From positions 1 to 20,647 of the IMG/VR virus record IMGVR_UViG_3300037587_000199: a stretch of 20,647 nt of DNA; one strand, written 5' to 3'. This document shows positions 15,187-20,647 of the stretch, piece by piece; position 1 is the first letter of the stretch, and every line of letters starts with the position of its first letter. The DNA is from a virus. The translations under genes and the position numbers were made by a program. Below the pieces are notes generated by a model that was not told where the DNA came from, did not search any database, and saw only the letters and a program-made list of their open reading frames with translations.

Positions 15187-15314
15187 GTAAACTCATAGGC
15201 TACGGGCTGCAAGCCATCGCCTATTTCGGTTTGTTTATGGTGACGGGTAATCCGTATATCCCGGCCTTTGTATTTATAATATTCTTAGGCCGGGGAATGG
15301 TTAAGGTTGGCTAG
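15183..15314 (+). CDS. 43-aa hydrophobic peptide, inserted plus-strand cassette gene 3
   Basis: Short frame with an ATGA overlap on gene 2 that ends inside the convergent portal gene (14-bp overlap). Hydrophobic residues run from about 4 to 20 and again from 27 to 37, separated by T-G-N-P-Y, giving one or two membrane passes. A short basic end follows (R-G-M-V-K-V-G). An 8-bp inverted repeat lies within its coding sequence. The coupled start and clear membrane character make it more likely than chance. Its role could be a membrane anchor, an exclusion peptide or a lysis-timing peptide; the sequence does not decide. Confidence 0.45.
   Translation: MSKLIGYGLQAIAYFGLFMVTGNPYIPAFVFIIFLGRGMVKVG
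15260..15294. repeat. Perfect 8-bp inverted repeat with AT-rich 19-nt loop at the portal/cassette junction
   Basis: CCCGGCCT (15260-15267) pairs exactly with AGGCCGGG (15287-15294) around a loop made almost entirely of A and T. It begins 6 bp beyond the portal stop, and in the same interval the 43-aa gene ends. Neither strand has a U-tract after the stem, so it is not a standard intrinsic terminator. It may be a 3'-end stabiliser or pause site for both convergent transcripts. Confidence 0.6.
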
Positions 15315-17526
15315 GCAATTCAGGATCTAACTTGTCATCGCCTTGTTGGGCCTCGATTACCTCGCGGGTTTGATTAATCACCGCCGCCTGTGTTCCCGGC
15401 CCTATCACTGGGCCTTGTGCGGCATCCTGTAACGTCTTCAGTGCTTGCGCTTGTGATTGGATAGCTTCGAGTATTGCGCTCTGCTGTGCCATTACCTGAT
15501 TGAATCGTTGGTCTTGAGCTGCTAAGTCAATCTTCTGCTGTTCCTGTATCGCATCCGATTGATCTTTTGCGTCCTTAGATTCAAGTTTGGCCGCTTCTAA
15601 TGTTAGCTTACCTTCAGCGATTGCAATGTCACCTTCACGCTTAATGGCTTCTGCTTCGGCCAGTGGGTTGGCTGATGCTTGTAACTGCTGGGTTAATTGC
15701 TCAAGCTGCCCCCTCATTAACTCGTTCTCAGCCTGTAAAGTTTCAGTCTCAACCTCAGGGTTGTTATAGAAGTCCTGAACATTACCAAGGCCGGTTGCTT
15801 TGATTAGTCGCTGCCTAACATTGTAAATCTTGACACTATCAACTAACTCTGAACCCTGAGCTTGTAACTGTAGTTGGTCAGCAGACACAGCCGTTAACGT
15901 GCTAATGCTTTCCTCGTTGTCGCTAATGGCTAGACCAACTTCAGAAACTACCGAGTGATCAAACTCCCAATCAGCCGGGTTAACCGTTAACGCCTCGCCT
16001 AAAATCATGGTTTCGATTTCAGTGTTTTGGAATCTTGAAACCGTCCAGGCTACACCTTCAAATAGTTTGCGCCAGCCGGTTTCTGCAAATACTCTTGCGA
16101 CTAACTCGATCTTCTCCTTGCCAGCCGATTCTATGCCGTTAAACCGTGTCGCTGTCTCTTGGTTCAAGTCATCAGCCGCAAGCCCTTGTGATGTTGCAAG
16201 CGCGCCTGTGCGGTTGGTTCTTTGTTGGTCTAGGTAGTTAAGCATGAGTAACGCTTTGTCACCGATGAACGGCACCTCGACAGGGAACATATTTTGCCCT
16301 GGGTTTGTTTCTCCCTTGCTTCTGATTATTCCATTTAACACAATGGTTGTCATATCATCGACATTAATATTTTCATTGATTGCTATTCGTGGGTTGTTAA
16401 CTGCATAGGTGTTATCAGCAGCACCCCGAAGCATCACAGACTTAGATCTTTGTGTCTCCATGACGAGTTCGGCACGACTACGACCAATTAGCTTATGAGG
16501 CATTAAGATAGCTGACAATGCCGCGTATGGCTCGTGATTAAATGCTTCATCTGATAGCAGCACTGAGCCTGATTTACGAATGAACCGGCGCTCTGCAACA
16601 CCATCGCCATCGCGATCTATTTTGACATAACGATTCTCAACCCTGACTTCTTCACTTGCCCAATCCGTAATCTCGTTGCCGCCTGAACTGTCCTTGTCTC
16701 CGTCTTCGTCGTTGAATCTGATACTTTTTAGATTAGATGATGAATTTGATGAGGTTGTGTTAGTTGTTGTATTGCCGCCAACTCTTAATAGTTTGTTGAT
16801 TAGCTTTTTACTAAAGCCTTGGCTTAACAGTTCACCACGAGTGACTATTTCATCATCGCCAACTAGCTCGGCGTCTTCAATCGACGTTGCCAGCCTGGAC
16901 ACCCTGAAGGCTTCGGGCGCAATACCAACTATCTGTAATTTCTGCTGCCCTTTCGTTACCTTAAATGTTACATCAAACTCCCCGGTTTCTTCGTCCTGCT
17001 CGGTTGACTCAACGACATCAATCTTTTTAACGTCTTCACCTTTCAGGCTTTCTTCGAGCGCGACCAATTCGAATTCAGAAATGTTTTCAAACTTATGCTC
17101 AGTGGTTGTTAATGTGTCTTCGATAAAGTATTTAACGACTGAAACCTTTTGTATTTCCGCATCCTTCATCCAACCGTGAAGCGTGGCGAATGATTCAGGT
17201 TGATGGCGAATGAGCCAGTTAATATACTTGGTCTTCTGCTCTGCCTCCTTGCGATCTTCGGGGCTGTCAGTGTGTGGCTCAAACTTCATCACGCTATTTG
17301 AACCAAGGAACGTGCGCACCAGTGACGGCATGTCAGCTTCAACAACGTCCTGAACATCAGTAGAGATTAAAGATGATCGCCCGTCTTCTTCGTCACCAAA
17401 TGGCAAGCCTAAGTAATACTCAAGAGCCTTTTCGCTTTCTCGATTGAACTCACCGCTGAACTGAACCGCATCAGCATCAGCTGCATTTACCAACGTGATC
17501 AGTGTGTCATCTGTCATTCTTGCCAT
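15301..17526 (-). CDS. Portal protein, P22 gp1-like
   Basis: 741-aa portal (P22 gp1 is 725 aa), the dodecameric ring through which DNA enters and leaves the head and where terminase docks. Family-typical features: S-x-L-I-S-T-D-V-Q-D-V-V-E near 52-63; E-N-R-Y-V-K-I-D-R-D-G-D-G-V-A-E near 297-312; N-R-T-G-A-L-A-T-S-Q-G-L near 438-449. The C-terminal part from about 594 to 702 is a long Gln/Ala/Glu-rich helical region, corresponding to the internal barrel of P22 portal. A Thr/Ser/Asn-only stretch at 253-266 looks like a flexible loop. The gene begins in a TAATG overlap with terL. Its end overlaps the opposite-strand 43-aa peptide, so it is the last gene before the plus-strand break. Confidence 0.85.
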   Translation of the reverse strand: MARMTDDTLITLVNAADADAVQFSGEFNRESEKALEYYLGLPFGDEEDGRSSLISTDVQDVVEADMPSLVRTFLGSNSVMKFEPHTDSPEDRKEAEQKTKYINWLIRHQPESFATLHGWMKDAEIQKVSVVKYFIEDTLTTTEHKFENISEFELVALEESLKGEDVKKIDVVESTEQDEETGEFDVTFKVTKGQQKLQIVGIAPEAFRVSRLATSIEDAELVGDDEIVTRGELLSQGFSKKLINKLLRVGGNTTTNTTSSNSSSNLKSIRFNDEDGDKDSSGGNEITDWASEEVRVENRYVKIDRDGDGVAERRFIRKSGSVLLSDEAFNHEPYAALSAILMPHKLIGRSRAELVMETQRSKSVMLRGAADNTYAVNNPRIAINENINVDDMTTIVLNGIIRSKGETNPGQNMFPVEVPFIGDKALLMLNYLDQQRTNRTGALATSQGLAADDLNQETATRFNGIESAGKEKIELVARVFAETGWRKLFEGVAWTVSRFQNTEIETMILGEALTVNPADWEFDHSVVSEVGLAISDNEESISTLTAVSADQLQLQAQGSELVDSVKIYNVRQRLIKATGLGNVQDFYNNPEVETETLQAENELMRGQLEQLTQQLQASANPLAEAEAIKREGDIAIAEGKLTLEAAKLESKDAKDQSDAIQEQQKIDLAAQDQRFNQVMAQQSAILEAIQSQAQALKTLQDAAQGPVIGPGTQAAVINQTREVIEAQQGDDKLDPELPSQP

Positions 17527-19082
17527 TAAGCTATACTCACTCGCGTCTTGTAATTAATAGGTTGCCAAGTTTTTTCAATCGGCGGTTTAAATAGTGACAT
17601 CATAACACAATCGCCCTCGTTCGGTGAATCGATGCTATTTGACTTCATTTCTTTCTTGTTCATTATTTGCTGCAATCCCTTACCGTTTGGTACTCTTGGG
17701 ATTCTCGTTAACTGTGACCGTAAATCAATCAGGTTTTCTATCCCTTCACTGTCGAAGCTAATCATATCATTAGGATCAACATAATCACCTTTGACAACGC
17801 AGCGATATGTATTAAACATTAAATCCCTTAATGCTATGTAATACTGAGCCCGGTTGTTAAGGAATGTTTCTTTGTATTTTTTAGGCTTCTTATCTTTCTC
17901 GTCGACTGTTGGCTGATAAATATCTTCTGCGCTATCTTGGCCCGAGCCAGATAGCGACCCGCGAAAACCATGAAACTTAACCTTGGTGCCAGCGAAATTA
18001 TCAGAGATTTGCCGCTTCAGTCCGGTTCCCATGCCGTCAAAGTCCCACACAAACCAATCGGCATCATCATTAATTGCATGGTCAGTTGCCCAATCGCACG
18101 TTTCGTCTATCTCACCTTTAGTCTTTGAGCGTACCTTTTTAATGATTGAGCCATGCTTTAATACATAACCCCCGGCATCGTCACCATCATTAAACGGATC
18201 ATGTACTGCTATCTTACAACCGTGTGGCTCAAATGCTTTCTTGAGCCTGTCTAGCTTGTGGGCATCAACGCAAGCGTCAAACCATTCGCCTTTAATGATT
18301 GAGTTTTCAACCTCGTCTAAGTAGAAACCTAACCATTTGTGTTCATACTCTGCCGTTGACATCTTCTCTAAGTCATCAAGCCGTTCAACCTCTAACCCTG
18401 AAGCTATAAACCATGATTGAGGCATATCGGTGTAATTCATCTCGACAACCATAATGCTGCCATCCTCATAATAGCCGCACCGCTTTAGTTCTTTCTCAGC
18501 TCTGTCTAGCCATTTCTTAGCTACCGCCCCATCCCTACGCCCCCTATTCATTGTTATTATTATCTCGGGCATTTTCATTCCTGATGCCTCTAACAGTTCC
18601 TCTAACTGTTCTTGTGACTCTAATTTAGCACCATTTAAAAGCTTTTCAGTGTCTTCTGCATTTAATCTTACCGATGCCGTTAATACTCGAAGCGTGTTGT
18701 CAGAAATATCCTCACCTTCTTCTATCCAAAGTAAGTTAACTCCTGATAATGTTGACTTTAATGATGTGATATTACGGGATAAGCCACGATAGAAGGTACG
18801 ACCTCCGCTGACGTGAGTTATTGCGGTCTTAGTGTCGTCAAAGCCCGTCATTCCTAACCGGCTTATTTCGTCGAGTATGGTTCTGTGAACTGATTCCTCA
18901 ATTGAGTTTTGATTCTCACGAGCGCAACATATCAATTCGCCATTAGATATTTTTGCGGCCACCAGATCAGCTATGCCGGTTGACTTAGTTGAGCCGCGAC
19001 CACCGACAATGATTTTGATTCGCTTTGGCTTGGTGAATATTGGATGAAGGTTTTTAACGTATTCAATATTAATACTAGCCAT
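17526..19082 (-). CDS. terL: Terminase large subunit
   Basis: 518-aa packaging motor with N-terminal ATPase and C-terminal nuclease domains. Walker A is G-G-R-G-S-T-K-S-T (27-35). Walker B is L-L-W-I-E-E (117-122), and a coupling segment I-I-I-T-M-N-R lies at 174-180. Nuclease acidic residues are likely D295 (H-D-P), D347/D349 (W-D-F-D-G) and D486 or D491 near the end. A helical Glu/Leu-rich segment of about 30 residues (142-170) separates Walker B from the coupling motif. Start choice: the frame opens at 19136, but the extra 18 residues lie wholly within terS and are not family-like. The ATG at 19082 overlaps the terS stop (GATGGCTAG) by 8 bp. Its Shine-Dalgarno sequence is weak, so coupling to terS is likely. 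Confidence 0.9.
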   Translation of the reverse strand: MASINIEYVKNLHPIFTKPKRIKIIVGGRGSTKSTGIADLVAAKISNGELICCARENQNSIEESVHRTILDEISRLGMTGFDDTKTAITHVSGGRTFYRGLSRNITSLKSTLSGVNLLWIEEGEDISDNTLRVLTASVRLNAEDTEKLLNGAKLESQEQLEELLEASGMKMPEIIITMNRGRRDGAVAKKWLDRAEKELKRCGYYEDGSIMVVEMNYTDMPQSWFIASGLEVERLDDLEKMSTAEYEHKWLGFYLDEVENSIIKGEWFDACVDAHKLDRLKKAFEPHGCKIAVHDPFNDGDDAGGYVLKHGSIIKKVRSKTKGEIDETCDWATDHAINDDADWFVWDFDGMGTGLKRQISDNFAGTKVKFHGFRGSLSGSGQDSAEDIYQPTVDEKDKKPKKYKETFLNNRAQYYIALRDLMFNTYRCVVKGDYVDPNDMISFDSEGIENLIDLRSQLTRIPRVPNGKGLQQIMNKKEMKSNSIDSPNEGDCVMMSLFKPPIEKTWQPINYKTRVSIA

Positions 19083-19449
19083 CGTTACCAACTGGGATGA
19101 AATTAAATGTTGTGGACGTTTCGATGGGGCCACCATTAGCGCCAGTTAATTCGGCTTTAACCTTTAGACCTTCTTTGCGGTCAATAACCCGGTGAGCCGT
19201 GTTTAAATCGTCCTTATCAAGTGCTTTATCTATTATCAATTTAGCCTTTAATGTTGGCTGATTTTTAAGTGTCTCTTTTCGCTCCAAAAATTTAGGGTTA
19301 TCATTGCAGTAATTATATAGAGTTGATTTGCTAATGTTAGCATGGCAGCAAGCCTCTAGGTCAGTTGCGCCAACTAAGAAGGCTGATTCTAATTTTTGGA
19401 TTGTTGCCGGTGTCATTTTTGACTTCGCACCGGCTTTTGATTTTGTCAT
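19075..19449 (-). CDS. terS: Terminase small subunit
   Basis: 124-aa DNA-recognition subunit of the packaging terminase, placed directly before terL and overlapping it by 8 bp. A helix-turn-helix runs over about residues 28-50 (T-D-L-E-A-C-C-H-A-N-I-S-K-S-T-L-Y-N-Y), the usual N-terminal pac-binding domain. A lysine/asparagine-rich oligomerisation helix comes next (Q-P-T-L-K-A-K-L-I-I-D-K-A-L), then a flexible C-terminal tail that would contact TerL. The N-terminus is basic (K-S-K-A-G-A-K-S-K). An AAGGA ribosome site lies about 9 nt upstream of the ATG. The pac/cos site cannot be located from this window. Identification follows from the motif and the adjacent terL. Confidence 0.85.
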   Translation of the reverse strand: MTKSKAGAKSKMTPATIQKLESAFLVGATDLEACCHANISKSTLYNYCNDNPKFLERKETLKNQPTLKAKLIIDKALDKDDLNTAHRVIDRKEGLKVKAELTGANGGPIETSTTFNFIPVGNDG

Positions 19450-19490
19450 TTTATCGAGTCCTTATAGGTTGTTCGATGGTTTATTTCGCG

Positions 19491-19883
19491 CTATTCTTGG
19501 ACGAAATTCATTCCAACAGAATATGTTATAGCATCCGTGTCAGCGTGAACCATTCGCAATCTGAAATTTTGGGGAATAAATCCTTGATTGGCACTGTTTG
19601 CAACTGCGTCGGTTCTTACCCCGTATTTAATGACTGTCGTTCCTGTGGTGGTCACTGGAGTTATTGCCGCAACTAGATCATACCACTCACCGGATAACGG
19701 ATCTTGACCTTCAAGTGACGGCTGAACGCTTGGTGTTAGCGCTAGCGCTGTTACATCGATAACGATATGAACATCAGTTATCGTATCAGTGAATTGACCG
19801 GCATTAGATATCACCAAACTAGCATCTGTTGGCGTTGCTGTTCGTGCTGCACTTTCTAAAATTGTTAAGCTACTTTTGGGCAT
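19491..19883 (-). CDS. Small beta-rich phage structural-type protein ahead of terminase (130 aa)
   Basis: First gene after the promoter at 19911-19939, with GGAG about 8 nt before its ATG. The sequence alternates hydrophobic and Thr/Ser residues and contains V-I-D-V-T-A-L-A-L-T-P-S-V-Q-P-S-L-E-G-Q-D-P-L-S-G-E-W-Y, split here by the length rule only for display (residues about 41-55 and 56-68). It ends with A-I-T-Y-S-V-G-M-N. This pattern occurs in uncharacterised small virion-type proteins of many tailed phages, probably beta-sandwiches. No TM or signal peptide is present. A decoration or appendage role is inferred. Its position before terS, away from cement and tail genes, is unusual. It is followed by a 41-nt gap to terS. 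Confidence 0.6.
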   Translation of the reverse strand: MPKSSLTILESAARTATPTDASLVISNAGQFTDTITDVHIVIDVTALALTPSVQPSLEGQDPLSGEWYDLVAAITPVTTTGTTVIKYGVRTDAVANSANQGFIPQNFRLRMVHADTDAITYSVGMNFVQE

Positions 19884-19910
19884 TTTCTTTGCTCCAATTG
19901 TTAAAACTCG

Positions 19911-19939
19911 ATTATATCACACTATTGAACCCATGAAAA
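19911..19939 (-). promoter_or_regulatory. Sigma70-type promoter of the packaging/head operon
   Basis: On the minus strand TTTTCA (19939-19934), a 17-nt spacer and a perfect TATAAT (19916-19911) precede the 130-aa gene. The -35 matches TTGACA at 4 of 6 positions. Transcription would start near 19904, leaving a short leader of about 20 nt that contains the GGAG ribosome site. It is the best promoter in the window and would drive the 130-aa gene, terS, terL and portal, and perhaps the rest. Confidence 0.65.
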
Positions 19940-19963
19940 AACCCCGGCTAAGGCGCTTAGTGG
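19936..19963 (-). terminator. Weak terminator-like hairpin after the 51-aa gene
   Basis: On the minus strand CTAAG-CGC-CTTAG (perfect 5-bp stem) is followed by CCGGGG and then six T. The spacer between stem and T-tract is too long for a model intrinsic terminator, but the GC-rich segment may extend the fold. The T-tract also supplies the -35 box of the downstream promoter, so the end of one transcription unit and the start of the next are superimposed. Confidence 0.3.
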
Positions 19964-19964
19964 C

Positions 19965-20120
19965 TTATGTGTTGCTGATTATTTTACCGTTCAACTTAAT
20001 TACTTTCGTCCTCTTGTTTGACCTTGCCGCAACTTTCCACATCTCATTGCCAACTATCGGATCGCGTTTCTTTGTCGCGCCTTTGTTTAGCGCTAGGTCT
20101 AATTCTGGTATTTCTAGCAT
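19965..20120 (-). CDS. 51-aa basic protein of unknown function
   Basis: Short frame starting three bases after the stop of the upstream gene, with AAGGGG about 7 nt before its ATG inside that gene's end, so co-expression is likely. The N-terminal third (L-E-I-P-E-L-D-L-A-L-N-K) is acidic/hydrophobic; the rest is basic (K-K-R, S-N-K-R-T-K), with a hydrophobic end. The overall size and charge resemble small regulatory or DNA-associated phage proteins, but no family is recognised. It is the last gene before the head-operon promoter and a terminator-like hairpin. Confidence 0.5.
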   Translation of the reverse strand: MLEIPELDLALNKGATKKRDPIVGNEMWKVAARSNKRTKVIKLNGKIISNT

Positions 20121-20123
20121 TAC

Positions 20124-20647
20124 TTACCCCTTGTTTATTCTCATGTTTATGTCTTTGTTTGCCAGTAAAGAGTCGATCATTTCTTCTAGCAAAATGTCAT
20201 CAACATGAGAATTAACTATCGCCTCGTAAACTGCATCGCGCAATTTTTGATCTTCCGTCCTGTTGTCTATTGGCTTGAATGAATTACTTCCACCGTTCCA
20301 CTCTTTTCCATCTTCACCTTTAAAGATAACAAAACTTGGTGAGCTGTAAAGTATTTCAACCTCGTTCATTTCATCAATATGAATAGCGCGACAGCCAACA
20401 GGAGGTCTAACGCAATCATCTGCCATCGCTTGAGTGAATACTGGCTTGGGAATCTCACCATTGCAAGGCGGCAACTCGGAATATGGAACACTGATTACAT
20501 CACCGGCTTTTAGTTTATCAACACCCGGACCAATGTTCTCTTGCTGCTCTGATGTCGGCCATACTTTTTCAACAACGTCATTAAGTGCGCCGGCAGTTGT
20601 GGCCAGGTCAATATGGTGTAGATGCTGAATACCCAAATCTTCAATCT
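20124..20647 (-). CDS. Unrecognised protein, truncated by the window edge (3' part)
   Basis: The frame is open to the right edge (at least 173 codons), so the true start is outside or unresolved. The first in-window initiator codon is a TTG at 20636 without an obvious ribosome site, and I treat the gene as partial. Visible features: P-P-C-N-G-E-I-P-K-P and V-R-P-P-V-G-C-R-A-I-H-I-D-E near the middle, a beta-rich I-L-Y-S-S-P-S-F-V-I-F-K-G-E-D-G-K-E-W stretch, and a C-terminal acidic helix (V-D-D-I-L-L-E-E-M-I-D-S-L-L). No TM segment or catalytic motif is clear. It lies upstream of the head-operon promoter, so it may belong to a preceding early or middle transcript. Confidence 0.5.
   Translation of the reverse strand, partial: IEDLGIQHLHHIDLATTAGALNDVVEKVWPTSEQQENIGPGVDKLKAGDVISVPYSELPPCNGEIPKPVFTQAMADDCVRPPVGCRAIHIDEMNEVEILYSSPSFVIFKGEDGKEWNGGSNSFKPIDNRTEDQKLRDAVYEAIVNSHVDDILLEEMIDSLLANKDINMRINKG

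Noticed and set aside
16676-17179. 167-aa plus-strand open frame inside portal
   Set aside because: Ser/Leu-rich antisense shadow of a well-supported portal gene, without a convincing ribosome site or family pattern.
19083-19136. 18-residue N-terminal extension of TerL
   Set aside because: It overlaps terS in another frame, reads as unrelated sequence, and the ATG at the terS stop gives a normal terminase start.
1-20647. CRISPR array, tRNA genes, IS elements, integrase or attachment site
   Set aside because: No regularly spaced repeats, cloverleaf-like sequence, transposase or integrase motifs were seen on either strand.

Overview
The window is one stretch of a tailed phage (Caudoviricetes) with a short-tailed, podovirus-type virion plan. 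It could be a free phage, a prophage or a metagenomic contig. No bacterial chromosomal gene, integrase, repressor, tRNA or replication gene is visible. Gene content and order point to a proteobacterial, probably gammaproteobacterial, host; the genus cannot be named from sequence alone.

Layout. On the left (1-960, plus strand) is a compact lysis cassette: an M15-type peptidoglycan peptidase, a three-TM holin and a 35-residue membrane peptide whose coding sequence runs through the cassette's terminator hairpin. Nearly everything else lies on the minus strand, read right to left. First come the end of an unrecognised gene (20124-20647), a 51-residue basic protein, and a good sigma70-type promoter at 19911-19939. 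Then follow a small beta-rich protein, terS, terL and the portal. After a break come a coiled-coil 98-residue protein, scaffold, major capsid, Bbp16-type cement protein and a 74-residue protein. A UUCG-loop terminator is next, and then the tail block: gp4-like adaptor, gp10-like hub, needle-like protein, two unrecognised virion-type genes, gp14-like GNAT-fold protein, gp7-, gp20- and gp16-like ejection proteins, and a tailspike.

The tail and ejection part follows the P22 order 4-10-26-14-7-20-16-9, with two additional genes between 26 and 14. The coat and cement proteins instead look like the epsilon15/BPP-1 type, so the virion appears mosaic. Most cistrons touch or overlap, and seven junctions are TAATG, suggesting translational coupling.

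The main break in this plan is a three-gene plus-strand cassette (14738-15314) between portal and the rest of the head genes. It encodes a 67-residue protein with a possible helix-turn-helix, an 82-residue unknown and a 43-residue membrane peptide. It is flanked by a divergent intergenic region with a perfect minus-strand TATAAT and, at the convergent end with portal, by an 8-bp perfect inverted repeat. This cassette is the best candidate for something undescribed. No obvious new defence or counter-defence system can be proven from the sequence.
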